Of a stretch of DNA of 64,000 nucleotides, positions 9,085 through 19,403 are shown in pieces. The translations under genes were made by a program, and so were the position numbers. The stretch comes from Scytonema tolypothrichoides VB-61278. Its GTDB lineage: Bacteria; Cyanobacteriota; Cyanobacteriia; Cyanobacteriales; Nostocaceae. Where the stretch lies: positions 216,193 through 280,192 of the forward strand of contig NZ_JXCA02000030.1 in assembly GCF_000828085.3 (NCBI RefSeq), read 5' to 3'. The notes beneath the pieces were generated by a model. The model did not search any database. It was given only the letters and a program-made list of their open reading frames with translations, and was not told where the DNA came from. The number at the start of each line of letters is the position of its first letter. Positions within the stretch are counted from its first letter, which is position 1.

Positions 9085-10470
9085 TGATACCTCTGAATTT
9101 CAAATTTTGCAAGTCCTTTTAGGGAAATTGACAATAGATAACTTGTAGTAGGTTATCACCTTGACAAAAAAATAGTCTAATGTCAATAATTTTAAATAGA
9201 CTCAACTCATCTTAACTTTTTAAAGTCCAAAGCTCAAACAAGATTTTTGACTTTATACTTTGAACTCTCTAATTCAACATATGCACCTGCTCAAGTCAAA
9301 GCAGCATATTTATTGATTAGCATAATTTGAATGATATATCAACATTAACCTTATTGTAACTAGGCGTGCGACTCACCTATATATAACATCATATTGTATT
9401 GATAAATTTTCTGATGAAAATTCAAAAAATCACCAAAAATATAAAAACCGTATATTTTGGGCATACATACCACGTTATTTCTTGATAATAAATAAAAATA
9501 CTACAAAAAGCAGAAGAGGTGCTGCGTTGCGGAGGACACTGCTGAGGTGAAGTAGCGCGTTTGGGGTGAATAAAGGCGCTATGCCCAAGCGACTGGTGAG
9601 TCCAGTCCTAGATCGACGTTTTTCGCGTCCCCTTAACTACCCCTTGGCGTGCGCTTTGCGCATACTCGATAGCTGTAAGGCGTCGCCGCACCCAGTAGGG
9701 TTCTTCCGTTAGGTGAACTCAAAGGATGAAACCTATGCCATAGGAGTCAGGCATAGCGTCTGTGCAGGATATTAGGATTTGGAGTGGGTTTTTCCACAAA
9801 CAAAAGATTTAAACTCTACAGGGGCTTTCCATATTCTCACATTGCTAACTGGACATAAATAAACACCACTATGCCCCCTGTGTTCAAAGCAGGGTGCGTT
9901 CTGGATATACTCAACCCACGGCTATCACCTCCGGTATGCCACACGTTCGCCTTTTACAGACACGCACTCACGTCCGCTTCGCTGGCGGCGGACGCATAAT
10001 ATTTTGTCCAACCGAGTTGAAAATAGAACTCAGCAACTCGTGACCAATAACTCAGAAGAAAAGAAAAATTTTCATCTATTTTAGTGTACGCAGTTCCTAA
10101 CGGCGACTTAAAGCACTGATTCTTATCCAAAATTAGAAAAGGGTTTTGTTATTTGCGATTTGCTAATTTATAGAATTTAGCTTGAGAGTATATGAAATTT
10201 TATCGTTATTTTCATCTTATCAATCTTTCATGATTTTTTTCCAAAAATTTTTCAGAGAAATATAACTAAATACGTTATTTGCAAAACTTATTAAAAGTTT
10301 GAATAATCAAAAATTAATATTGCAATTTTAAATATAATTATAATTTTTTAAAAACTACTATATTAGTTGCACTTATTAAATTTAGCAACCTTCTAATGTA
10401 CTCATGACAAAAAACAGAGCATAGGACATATGGTACAAAACCAATGCCTTGTGCCCTGGAGGAGAACTCT
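9085..10470. other. Long repeat-rich spacer, possible decayed element
   Basis: 1386 bp with no credible gene. 9085-9500 and 10060-10470 are very AT-rich. The middle (about 9515-9990) is GC-richer and made of short palindromes, such as GACTGGTGAGTCCAGTC at about 9590 and a GCGGCGGAC unit at about 9980. On the minus strand at about 9850-9970 a short frame reads like a degenerate transposase tail (ANVWHTGGDSRG), but I cannot name it. The AT-rich left part probably holds the promoter of the LabA-like gene. Confidence 0.35.
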
Positions 10471-11541
10471 TTAACTGACTGAAATAGGTTCACTACCAGA
10501 TAGAATTATTGGAAAATGATGGGTGTTAGGAGCATGCATTGCTTGCAGACCAAGAGTCGCTCGATTGAGCAAATCTGCTTCTGTTCCGATCACTGTGCCT
10601 CGACTATCTAAGAGGGAATGATTGAAGTTGAATCCGTTTAGGTTAAAGGCCATCACGCATACACCCAACGCAGCAAACCATATACCGACTGTTGGTAAAG
10701 CAGCTAAAAGCAGATGGAATGCACGATGATTTTGACTACCAAAAGATGGTATCAGCAAACGACCCAGAAAACCATAATGACCAGCCAAAAAGCTGTAAGT
10801 AACTTTCGCTTGACCAAATTTATATCCTGCTTCTGGAGGTTCATTTTCGTTTGTTTCCCGAAAAAGTGTTGAGGTGACTAATGAGCCGTGTAAAGAACTC
10901 AAGAGTGCACCGCCAAAGACTCCTGCAACTCCCAACATATGGAACGGATGCATGAGGATATTGTGGTTTGCTTGGAATGCCATCATAAAATGGAAAGTGC
11001 CTGCAACACTCAAAGGAAGTCCGTCCGAAAAACTACCTTGACCAATGGGATAAATCAGTAAAACTGCTGTTGCTGCCATAGCAGGTGCAGAGAAAGCAAC
11101 AGCAATCCAAGGACGTGAACCGAGGCGATAACTCAATTCCCAAAGTCGTCCTAGATAACACCAAATCCCAATGAGAAAATGTAGTATAATTAACTGATAA
11201 GAACCACCGTTGTAAAGCCACTCATCGAGAGAAGCAGCTTCCCAAATTGGATAAAAGTGCAAACCGATCGCGGCAGAAGTTGGTACGACAGCAGCTGTGA
11301 TTAAATTATTGCCATCCTTGAGAGAACCCATGATTGGCTCTCTGATACCTTCCATATCTACACCAGGAGCGATAAGATAAGCCAGGATGAAGCAAGTGAG
11401 GGCAACAAGCAGAGTGGGAATCATGAGGACACCAAACCAGCCGATGTAGAGACGATTTTCAGTACTGGTTATCCACGCGCAAAAAAGATGCCACAGTCTG
11501 GAGAAATCGAATTCCTTTCGACGCCGAACAGTGGTATTCAT
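10471..11541 (-). CDS. psbA: Divergent 'rogue' photosystem II D1 protein
   Basis: 356 aa D1 (PsbA) reaction-centre protein with five membrane helices. In standard D1 numbering it keeps TyrZ (Tyr161) and His190, the P680 ligand His198, the non-haem iron ligands His215 and His272, and Mn ligands Asp170, His332 and His337. It has lost other oxygen-evolving-centre residues: D61E, E189N, E333A, D342I and the C-terminal ligand A344S. Residue 130, which tunes pheophytin, is Leu instead of Gln/Glu. The QB pocket is remodelled: Ser264-Phe265 become Gly-Ser, with one extra residue near His252. This matches the 'rogue/sentinel' D1 class rather than a water-oxidising D1. Retained Asp170 argues against chlorophyll f synthase. 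Such variants are thought to replace D1 in non-oxygen-evolving PSII, for example under nitrogen-fixing conditions. No partner genes are adjacent. Confidence 0.9.
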   Translation of the reverse strand: MNTTVRRRKEFDFSRLWHLFCAWITSTENRLYIGWFGVLMIPTLLVALTCFILAYLIAPGVDMEGIREPIMGSLKDGNNLITAAVVPTSAAIGLHFYPIWEAASLDEWLYNGGSYQLIILHFLIGIWCYLGRLWELSYRLGSRPWIAVAFSAPAMAATAVLLIYPIGQGSFSDGLPLSVAGTFHFMMAFQANHNILMHPFHMLGVAGVFGGALLSSLHGSLVTSTLFRETNENEPPEAGYKFGQAKVTYSFLAGHYGFLGRLLIPSFGSQNHRAFHLLLAALPTVGIWFAALGVCVMAFNLNGFNFNHSLLDSRGTVIGTEADLLNRATLGLQAMHAPNTHHFPIILSGSEPISVS

Positions 11542-12154
11542 TGTATCTCCGTTGTATTTGTTGAAGAGAATACTCGGGATTCTGGCAAAAAGATTCTGAA
11601 ATTAAAGAACTGACAATTGTGTTTTTCAGAACGTTTTATTAGGTTTGAAATGTTTGATTTAGCAGTCTGAACGCGTTTTTTGTTGCGGAGGTTACAGATT
11701 ACCCCTTCGGAGTTCGCCAGTCGCTCATGGGGGAAACCTCCAAGACCACGCTGGCTCACTAAATTTCAGAATTTGTCCGAGTGTTTTAATTATAGAACAA
11801 GACAGTTCAGTTAAGCCTAAAATCGGTTCAATTGTAGAATGGGCAAGGATTTTACTGAAGCGATGTCTGACAACAAGCCGATGCAGCGTCTATGCCCAGG
11901 GCTGTTGCCGTTTCAGTAGTGCAATGTTTGGCAACAAGGTATTACGCGTCAATGAAAAGCAATCAGTGTTAATAATACTCCTATTTTCAAACTCGGCAAC
12001 GCTGAGCAAAGCTTTTTATTTGATTCTTATTTGAATTTAATTTTATTTGTTAATTTATCAACTCTCTCTCATTAAGTCATCATATCTACCTCAGTTGACT
12101 GCTGCAATCTATTAATTATGGACAGTGAAACTGATTTTTCAGGAAGTTGATACA
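11542..12154. other. Spacer with psbA leader and dispersed repeats
   Basis: 613 bp between the divergent psbA and the small secreted-protein gene. At about 11690-11760 lies a REP-like block (GTTACAGATTACCCCTTCGG, then GGGGGAAACC) of a type also seen at about 28600-28660. At about 11855-11945 two similar segments resembling ATGTYTGRCAACAAG occur as a direct repeat of unknown meaning. Both flanking promoters must lie here. No gene is seen. Confidence 0.4.
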
Positions 12155-12508
12155 ATGAAACGCATATTTCTTGGTAGTTTATCTTGCTTACTTCTGTACG
12201 TTGCGGCTGCGCCTGCTGTTCGTGCTGACATGATCAATTCTATGGTATCAAATAATCAGACCAATACTGCTATTTCTCGCAGTCTCACACCAAATGAACT
12301 GGTTACTTTCGCTATGAGAGGACAGTTCAAAGAACAGGGCATTCCTAGCAACAATCTGCTACTTTCTGCCTACGCGTCTGGTACAGTCACACCGGAATCC
12401 TTAATTAAGGCTGGCATCGCAGCAGGTAAAGTATCGCCTAATACTCTGAATGATCGAGGGTATTTGAATACTGTGGCTGACAAACTTCAACGGCTGAACC
12501 AGAAGTAG
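12155..12508 (+). CDS. Small exported protein of unknown function
   Basis: 117 aa from the ATG at 12155, which has an AGGAAG Shine-Dalgarno 8 bases upstream. An upstream in-frame GTG at 12125 is less likely. A clear signal peptide (MKRIF plus a hydrophobic core, cleavage around AVRA-D) is followed by a mature part of about 95 residues with a SRSLTPNELV motif and the repeated-looking SGTVTPESLIKAGIAAGKV. There are no cysteines and no membrane helix, so the product should be periplasmic or secreted. The family is not recognised. It converges on the macroglobulin gene across a bidirectional hairpin. Confidence 0.7.
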   Translation: MKRIFLGSLSCLLLYVAAAPAVRADMINSMVSNNQTNTAISRSLTPNELVTFAMRGQFKEQGIPSNNLLLSAYASGTVTPESLIKAGIAAGKVSPNTLNDRGYLNTVADKLQRLNQK

Positions 12509-12531
12509 TGAATTTCTGTACTCTTATAGAG

Positions 12532-12566
12532 AGGTTGCATGCATGTAGAAACGTCATATGCAACCT
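12532..12566. terminator. Hairpin between convergent genes
   Basis: A 9-bp perfect stem (AGGTTGCAT / ATGCAACCT) with a 17-nt loop lies 24 bp after the stop of the small secreted-protein gene and about 60 bp beyond the end of the convergent macroglobulin gene. It lacks a strong T-run, so it may be a shared transcript end rather than a classical intrinsic terminator. Confidence 0.5.
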
Positions 12567-12626
12567 ATTTACACATGTGAAATCTCCAAAAACAATCTTT
12601 AACTGAACACGACAGAGTTATACAAC

Positions 12627-15600
12627 TTACTTCTCTAACACGACTGTAGAATCAGCGGTACGCCCAAATTCTTCGGGCGCATATTGCAGGTGGACTTGCG
12701 CGCCAGGATAGAGAAAAGTTCCTGGAGTTACAGAACGTACTAAATAATGGAGGCTGTAGACGCCTGGTTCTAAACTGTCTGCGTAAGCAACGAGGCGATC
12801 GCGATAAATATTCTTAAACCCAAGTTGCCAACTATCTGTTTTTGCCTGTAATCCAGGTGTCGCAGTTTTAAAACTCGTATCCACCGCCTCAAAGCCAGCG
12901 GGTATCGGATCACTAATCACGACATGGTTTACAGGATGATCTGCAATAATTTCTAAACCAATATCAAACACTTGCCCAGTTTTGACTGTGAATGGTTTAT
13001 CAGAAGCATACAAACCGAATTTTTGCAGCACTTCATTTTTTGTTCCCTGACTCTGGCTGGAAACGGTAGGGCGAATTTCTCTTGTCACTCGTAAACCCTT
13101 AAACTTTCCTGGTTGATTTCCTTGTAAGCGGTAACGATAAGCGACGAAATAATGCAATGTGCCTTGACCAGATTTTTGCAGTTGCAAATTATTACGCCCA
13201 CGTGGTAACTTAATTTTAGGTAAACTCACCTCCATACTGGGCTTACTATATCCTTCAAAGCGCCTTTCTTCTAACTTCTTACCTGCGAGTTGAATTGTCG
13301 CAACAAAATTTGGTGGTGTTGGTTGCAGTTGGCTGTATTCCACTAAGGCTGTGAGCGCTTGGGCATTGTTATAATCACTCTGCCATGTTCCATCCCGACG
13401 CAGTGACAAGAGGCTTTGTAATAATCTATCGATAATTTCTGGTTTATACTGCTGGGCAATAAACAAGCGTAACGCTTGAGCTTGCGCTGTTGTAGGTGAA
13501 CTCATCCATCCCCAAGTGCGGGGTAAAGTGACAACAGCTGTTCGACCAGTATCATATATATATTGTTGTAGCTGGTTCAAGAGTTGTTTGGATTCATCCT
13601 GCCATTCTGGAAATTGGGATAAATAGCGCGTCAGTTTAATCTGAGTCACAACGTCAAAGGTGTTGCGTTGACGATAGATATCCGCAAGGAAAGTATTGCG
13701 CTTGTCTCCCAGTTCTGCCAAAGTTATCAAAGCGTTGAGTTGCAGTTGACTTTTACATGGCTGCTGTTTGCAAAACTCATATTGTCCGGGGTTCGCGAGA
13801 ACTTTTTGTAAGTGTCCTTTCAGGCTAGATACCATCTTTGAATCTACCAAGCCGGGAAACACTTTACTGGCTTTCGCGAGAGATTCTCCTACATAGGAAG
13901 AAACCCAGGGATCTGATTTTTGTTCTCCTGGATAAGCAGCAAAGCCACCATCGGCTAGCTGGAGTTTTTGCAATTGCGCAAGAGCGAGTGAGGCTTGTTT
14001 GGTAGGATTAAATTCTGCAAACGTTTGACTGTATTTTTGGGAGAGAGTTTGCAAATTCGCGGCGATCATTAACTGACTCGCCGCAGGTTCGGCAAAAGGT
14101 AAGTCATCATTTTCCCAAACTTGCTGTGCTGGTACTTTAATTTCGGGTATTAAGGTACTCGCCAGTTGAATGTCTAAACCTCCTGCGTCAGGGAAAGTAT
14201 TTTTATCAATATTTAAAGGAATCTTTGTTTGATTTGTCGTGACACCTGTTTCAATCACTTGTTCTGTGATTTCTAACGGCTTAATTTCCAGAGGAACTTC
14301 AAAAGCATCTGCGGCGGTACGATTTAACTGAGTGGAGAAACGAACTTTCCCGAATCCCACACGACTAGCTTCCATTGGAAAGCGATATGCACGGGTAGCT
14401 GTTTCAGTCTGGGTTTGCAAAGTCACAGATGTGGGGTTCTTCTGGGCAAACTTGAGTGTACCATCGACTTCACCTTGAATTGTCAAACTTCCCGTATTCC
14501 CAGAGTTGTTAGTTACGGATAAGCCAGCTTGGAATTTATCCCCGGGACGTGCAAACTGTGGGAGGATGGCATTAGTGAGGAGTGGTTTTGTTGTGAGAAA
14601 GGTTGCTTCTGTGTTACCAAAGCGGAGGTTTCCATCGGTGGCGATCGCCATCACCCGCCATGTCGTTAAATCATCCGGTAGTTTAAACCTGACTTGTGCT
14701 TTACCTGTCGCATCGGTGAGAACAGAACCATTGTAGTAAGCTAAAGCCTGAAAATTTGTACGCACGCGGGTATTTTCTGTAGCTGCTGAGAACCCACCAC
14801 CATAACCCCAACCTTTGGGTGTAGCTAAACCCTGTTGATCGGTTACAACATTTTTTCGGTTATCGCTAAAGCGGGTAGATATTGGTTGTTCAGCATAAAC
14901 AGTATCTACCAAATTCGGTGGACGATAACCAGAAAGTTGTAACACCGCCTCATTCACAACCATAACTGTGAATTGTCCTTTCGTCGGGTTTCCCTGGTTG
15001 TCTTTGAGTTCTAGTTGTATGGTTTGTTCTGCACCAGGTTCGAGTGATGCTTGTACTGGAGTGACTTGTGTTTTTAAAAATTTGTCGTCCAAGTTCACTT
15101 TAAAAGGGGCAAAGCCAATTCGTGTCAGGTTATCTAAACTTCCCGGTTCCAATTGGTTCAGAGGTTTTCCTTGTCTTACCAAGACAGCTTGAACAGAAGC
15201 ATTTGGTAACATTTCTGGTGTGACTTGGAATTTGATTTGCGGTGCGCCTCCCTTAACTTTGGTTATCTGCTGATAGAAAGGTTTGTCCTTGACGACAGCA
15301 AAGTACAGTTCTCCTTCCGGATAGGGAGATTGAATAAGGGCGGTAGCAGTTTCACCTGGTTTGAAGATTTTTTTATCAAGTTTAATTTCCAAACGATCTT
15401 TTTCGCCTTCACCCCAAAAGACTGGGTTGTCTCCAGTCGCCCAAATTTGTAAGTCTGTTGCACTCAGATCGTCCCTAACATCGCTGAAATTAGCACGGAT
15501 ACGGTAGGAACCAGATTGATTTGGTGTCAGCGTCACAGTTTGAGGACTATTTGTAGAAGTGATTTCTGTTTGTCCGACGCTGTTGTATTCAACTTGAGTT

Positions 15601-18398
15601 TTTCCCGTCCGACTTCCTTCTACAACTTGAGTCACGCTGCTATATTTCATCTGTTGTAGTTCCAGACGTACCCGTTGATCTGTGAGTGGTTTTCCTGTAG
15701 AATCAGTAACGATGACTATGATGGGAAAACCCTTGCCTGCCTCAGCTACGAAATGAGTTTTTAAACCGATGAGGCGATCGCTAGGTAACGCCGTAAAAGT
15801 TTTAGAACTTCCCACCGACAGATTAGAAACATCTGCGACTTGCACATCAACACGGTAAGTCATCGGGTAAGGCAAGTCTTTCGCGACGCTTACCGTTTGA
15901 CTGCTTTTACCACTAGCATCAAGTTCTGCATTCGTTTGCAAGACATCACTTGATACAGAAGGAGACTCTTCCGGGAAAAACCACTGTCTACCAAAAGAAT
16001 ATTCCTCCCATCCCTTCGGGATAAAACGAGTTTGCTGGCGAGTCACAAAATATTTCGCTTGTCCCCCTTCCACAGGAGAATCAAATAAATAGCGGCTTGT
16101 GGATTTCGCCTCTACCTTATCGTTAATGAAAGCAAATTCTTTATCTAAATCGAGATCAACTTTGAAATTAGGCGGTTTAAACTCAGCAACACGAAACTCT
16201 CCAGAGATTTCTTGTCCATTTTTTCCTTTCGCTTGGATAGTATAGTAGCCCAGGCGTTGCGTTTTGTTGATGGGTAACTCTAGAGAAAAGGTACCAAACT
16301 CATTTGTTGTCTTCGTGCTTAAATCTGTCTTTTGTCCATCTGGATTGACAAGCGTTAATTGGTAAATCGCATTTTTATCTTGCTTAATCTCCCCATTTTG
16401 CAAATAATCAGCAAAACCAGTCAACCAAGCCTTTTCTCCTGGCTGATACAACTGTCTATCTGAAAAGATAACTCCCCGCGACACAGGTTTACCATTTTCC
16501 CAACCTGCATCAATTCCATAACCATAAGCACCGCTATATTCTTCAGTACGAGCAAATGCCCAATCTTTGTTTTCACGTGCGATCGCCAATAATTTTGGTT
16601 CTTTAACAAAGCTTTGATTTCCCTGAAAACACAGACGCAAGTCTTCACGCTTCAATCTCAAAATACCATTCTCATCAGTTTTACCTGAAGCACAAGGTAC
16701 AGGTTGAGGACGAGATTTTGCTTCTAATTTTGATTCATAAATTTCGACATTAGCAGCTTTGACTGGCGAACCGTCAGCAAGGTGATGAACTTTAATAAAA
16801 CCTGATTCAGGAAACCACTGTGTAAACACACCCAAATTTGTCAGTTGAACCATCCCATAAGTCGTAGGTTCCCGCCACAGTTCCTTATTATTTTCCTTAT
16901 AAGTATTCGTGCGTGCTTGTACACCATAAGCAAGCATTCCTGTCGTTGCACCAAGCTTTTCTTTTATCGGAACAGTAACCTCTCGCTGCTGATTTTTCTG
17001 ATTCGATACTTGAAAGCTTTGCCACTCGTTGACTTTCGGTAATAAATCATTACCATTGCCTCTGGGATAAGCAGAATCAAAATAAACTAAATCTGTTGGT
17101 TGAACAACTTTATAAACTGCTTTGTACTTCGACTCTGGTAAATTTAGCGTCGCAATATTTAACTGTAAATTTTTAACAGCCGGAAAAATATTCAATCCTT
17201 CAGGAACGGAGATATCTCCCGCTAAATCTCCAGTGTTGTACTTAACTGTGACAGGCTTACCTAAAGTTTGCCCAAATTTATCTTTCAGATTAGCACCAAT
17301 AGTAATAGTATAAGTCTTCCCAGGTTCAAGAGCATAAGGATTTATTGTGATAAGTTTTTCTTGGTCAGTCGCTTGTATAATTCGAGGAATAGATTTTGGT
17401 GCAGGATAAATTTTAATATTTTCAATAGCTGAAGCTGCTGTTAAGCCATTGTTAAATTCAAGCTGAGGACTTCCATTAAAAAATCTTCCATAAGTTCCAC
17501 CAGCATCTGGTTGACCATAAAACTTAATTCCTTGAAAATGTAAAGGAGAATAAGTAGATAACTTACTGACGAATGTTTTCTCACTTGGTAAATTACCATA
17601 AGCCGGACGTATCCCAGGAGAAAATTCTAGACGGTAACTCGTCGCTTTTTGTAAACTTTCTTGTGGAGTTAAATTATAAATCCATTTACGTGCCGAAGCG
17701 TCAAATTTTTCTAAAGGGTCTTGAGGTTCCGAAATTTTCTCAACTTTGGCAAATTCTACCTGAAAACGCACACTCTTGTTTTTACCTTCAGGAGTGAGTT
17801 GTAAATGCTCTCGCACTGAAGCTAAATCTAGTTCTACATTTGAGGTAAATTGCAGCTTTGGTTGTAACTCAATTGGTTCAATATCAGACTTTTCTATAGG
17901 ATTCTTCCCAGGTAAATTACTCAGTTGAACAGGTTCAGTATTAAAAGTCCAAGCTAAGTCTTTGTCAAGACGATGAGTTTTTAAATCCGCCAAACCTGCT
18001 TTGAGAGTCACTTGAAATCGCGTCGCTTTTGGTAATGCTTTCTCAGCTTGAAATCCTACCATACGCGGTGTCAAAAATCGAAATTGACCAGGTATAGCTG
18101 GCACAAGTTCAAATTTTTGTAATAAATTTTGTTGTCCGGGACTATCAAGACTTTCAACAGGAATTAAAGCTTCTTTAAACCGGATGCGAATTTGGTTGAG
18201 AGGTTCAGAGTCTGCAAATGGACTAACTTGTTCAATCCAATCCGGTAATTGCGGCGGTGTGAGTTGAGAAACGACAGCAAGTTGCTCTTTTCCTGGCGAG
18301 ATATTGACAAAATGACAATTTGCCGTTCCTAATAAAATTGTTAGGAATAGCAAAGACTGGATAAAAATTTTTGGGAACATATTTGTATGACTTATCAA
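12627..18398 (-). CDS. Alpha-2-macroglobulin-like lipoprotein, thioester-less
   Basis: 1923 aa, the size of large bacterial alpha-2-macroglobulins. The N-terminus has a lipoprotein signal with lipobox LGTANC (Cys28 from the first ATG; an internal ATG at codon 7 is also possible). It is therefore a lipid-anchored periplasmic protein. Ig-like macroglobulin domains follow, including GVIFSDRQLYQPGEKAW and TDATGKAQVRFKLPDDLTTWR (ANATO/MG-type), then an alpha-alpha toroid near residues 1400-1700 (KLQLADGGFAAYPG). At the place where other members carry the protease-trapping CxEQ thioester, this protein reads DLPFAEPAASQL, so the thioester is absent, as in the YfaS/MagD subgroup. It probably guards the periplasm against proteases by a non-covalent route. 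The usual companion pbpC is not adjacent. Confidence 0.88.
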   Translation of the reverse strand: MISHTNMFPKIFIQSLLFLTILLGTANCHFVNISPGKEQLAVVSQLTPPQLPDWIEQVSPFADSEPLNQIRIRFKEALIPVESLDSPGQQNLLQKFELVPAIPGQFRFLTPRMVGFQAEKALPKATRFQVTLKAGLADLKTHRLDKDLAWTFNTEPVQLSNLPGKNPIEKSDIEPIELQPKLQFTSNVELDLASVREHLQLTPEGKNKSVRFQVEFAKVEKISEPQDPLEKFDASARKWIYNLTPQESLQKATSYRLEFSPGIRPAYGNLPSEKTFVSKLSTYSPLHFQGIKFYGQPDAGGTYGRFFNGSPQLEFNNGLTAASAIENIKIYPAPKSIPRIIQATDQEKLITINPYALEPGKTYTITIGANLKDKFGQTLGKPVTVKYNTGDLAGDISVPEGLNIFPAVKNLQLNIATLNLPESKYKAVYKVVQPTDLVYFDSAYPRGNGNDLLPKVNEWQSFQVSNQKNQQREVTVPIKEKLGATTGMLAYGVQARTNTYKENNKELWREPTTYGMVQLTNLGVFTQWFPESGFIKVHHLADGSPVKAANVEIYESKLEAKSRPQPVPCASGKTDENGILRLKREDLRLCFQGNQSFVKEPKLLAIARENKDWAFARTEEYSGAYGYGIDAGWENGKPVSRGVIFSDRQLYQPGEKAWLTGFADYLQNGEIKQDKNAIYQLTLVNPDGQKTDLSTKTTNEFGTFSLELPINKTQRLGYYTIQAKGKNGQEISGEFRVAEFKPPNFKVDLDLDKEFAFINDKVEAKSTSRYLFDSPVEGGQAKYFVTRQQTRFIPKGWEEYSFGRQWFFPEESPSVSSDVLQTNAELDASGKSSQTVSVAKDLPYPMTYRVDVQVADVSNLSVGSSKTFTALPSDRLIGLKTHFVAEAGKGFPIIVIVTDSTGKPLTDQRVRLELQQMKYSSVTQVVEGSRTGKTQVEYNSVGQTEITSTNSPQTVTLTPNQSGSYRIRANFSDVRDDLSATDLQIWATGDNPVFWGEGEKDRLEIKLDKKIFKPGETATALIQSPYPEGELYFAVVKDKPFYQQITKVKGGAPQIKFQVTPEMLPNASVQAVLVRQGKPLNQLEPGSLDNLTRIGFAPFKVNLDDKFLKTQVTPVQASLEPGAEQTIQLELKDNQGNPTKGQFTVMVVNEAVLQLSGYRPPNLVDTVYAEQPISTRFSDNRKNVVTDQQGLATPKGWGYGGGFSAATENTRVRTNFQALAYYNGSVLTDATGKAQVRFKLPDDLTTWRVMAIATDGNLRFGNTEATFLTTKPLLTNAILPQFARPGDKFQAGLSVTNNSGNTGSLTIQGEVDGTLKFAQKNPTSVTLQTQTETATRAYRFPMEASRVGFGKVRFSTQLNRTAADAFEVPLEIKPLEITEQVIETGVTTNQTKIPLNIDKNTFPDAGGLDIQLASTLIPEIKVPAQQVWENDDLPFAEPAASQLMIAANLQTLSQKYSQTFAEFNPTKQASLALAQLQKLQLADGGFAAYPGEQKSDPWVSSYVGESLAKASKVFPGLVDSKMVSSLKGHLQKVLANPGQYEFCKQQPCKSQLQLNALITLAELGDKRNTFLADIYRQRNTFDVVTQIKLTRYLSQFPEWQDESKQLLNQLQQYIYDTGRTAVVTLPRTWGWMSSPTTAQAQALRLFIAQQYKPEIIDRLLQSLLSLRRDGTWQSDYNNAQALTALVEYSQLQPTPPNFVATIQLAGKKLEERRFEGYSKPSMEVSLPKIKLPRGRNNLQLQKSGQGTLHYFVAYRYRLQGNQPGKFKGLRVTREIRPTVSSQSQGTKNEVLQKFGLYASDKPFTVKTGQVFDIGLEIIADHPVNHVVISDPIPAGFEAVDTSFKTATPGLQAKTDSWQLGFKNIYRDRLVAYADSLEPGVYSLHYLVRSVTPGTFLYPGAQVHLQYAPEEFGRTADSTVVLEK

Positions 18399-19403
18399 AG
18401 CTTTATCAATTCAAAAATTCAACGATAAAGCTGATTTCTATTGATACTAAGTCTATTTTGATAGTTCCGGAAAATTACATTCTACTTCCTTCGGTGGTCT
18501 AAAATTACCTATTTTCTTTTTTTTCTTCTTTGGCGTTCTTGGCGACGCCAGTCGCTTCAAGTCGGGAGACCCGCCCAGGCGAAAGCGGCTCGTCTATGTC
18601 CTGTGGACACGCTATGCCTGGCACGGCTGCGCTATCAAAACGAAGAAAGCCGAGACGAAAGTTAGGTTTGGGAGTGTGTATCTGTCGCATTCTTTTTTCA
18701 AATTGGGATTATCTACGCGTATCGCGCCTACGAGGAAGCCAAACCCATGATCGCCAAATTCCGCTTTCACCCCGAAAAGCGAGAATTACTGACTATACAA
18801 TTTATACATACTAACTATCAATGGACTCGATCACCCTGATTAACTCAAATCTCCGCATCCGCCGGATTATTAACTATTGCCGTCCAACCGAAGGACAACC
18901 CTACAAGAGGTGCTACTAGTGGGCTTTGGAGTTGAACAAAAAATAGTTCCTGAAAATTCTCATAAACTTGAAAAATGAATTAAGAAACGTTAATACTTCC
19001 TAAGCGGGATTGCCTGCTTGCTGACTAAAGTCTCGGATGCCACAATAGTCCAGTTTGAAAATACAAAATCTCCACCGTTATGACTATGGCGGCTTTGTGC
19101 AACAGCGATTGACTGCATTTTGATGATGTCTCAGTGATGTCAAACTGATGTAACTAATCTACACAATAAAACTTAACGATTCTTAATCTTTTTGGTTACA
19201 ACGTTATATGAAGATTGAGGGTGTGCAAGGTGTAAAACCTTGGTATAAAGTTAAAAAACTCACACGGTTGAGAGTTTTTCTAGCTCCCAGAGTTAATAAA
19301 AACTCTACACTCTAAATTTGTTGCTTGAAAAAGCAATTCATAATTTACTTAATCTTTTGAGATAATCACTTCTCATTATGTTGTTCACCAGGAGATTTGC
19401 TTA
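18399..19403. other. Spacer: macroglobulin promoter, REP cluster, cpeC leader
   Basis: 1005 bp. At 18530-18690 is a dense block of short palindromic repeats (GGCGACGCCAGTCGC, TCCTGTGGACACGCTATG) of a family that recurs between cpeT and cpeR. At about 18690-18831 one plus frame reads IIYAYRAYEEAKPMIAKF and stops at 18829-18831; it looks like a leftover coding fragment, but I cannot identify its source. From 18850 onward the sequence is AT-rich and should hold the cpeC promoter. Confidence 0.4.
19172..19191 (+). promoter_or_regulatory. Candidate direct-repeat regulator site upstream of cpeC
   Basis: Two head-to-tail decamers, CTTAACGATT and CTTAATCTTT, lie 213 bp before the cpeC start. OmpR/PhoB-class regulators bind direct repeats with 10-11 bp spacing, and green-light control of cpeC by such a regulator (CcaR) is established in Nostoc punctiforme. 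The match to the published CcaR or Pho-box motifs is only partial, so this is a candidate site only. Confidence 0.3.

Noticed and set aside
10471-11541. Chlorophyll f synthase (ChlF) as the identity of the divergent D1
   Set aside because: ChlF lacks Asp170 and more Mn ligands, and is found in far-red-light clusters; this protein keeps Asp170, His332 and His337, and no far-red genes are nearby.
14506-17797. Plus-strand open frames antisense to the macroglobulin gene
   Set aside because: They are shadows of the 1923-codon minus-strand gene, with no family similarity or ribosome sites.
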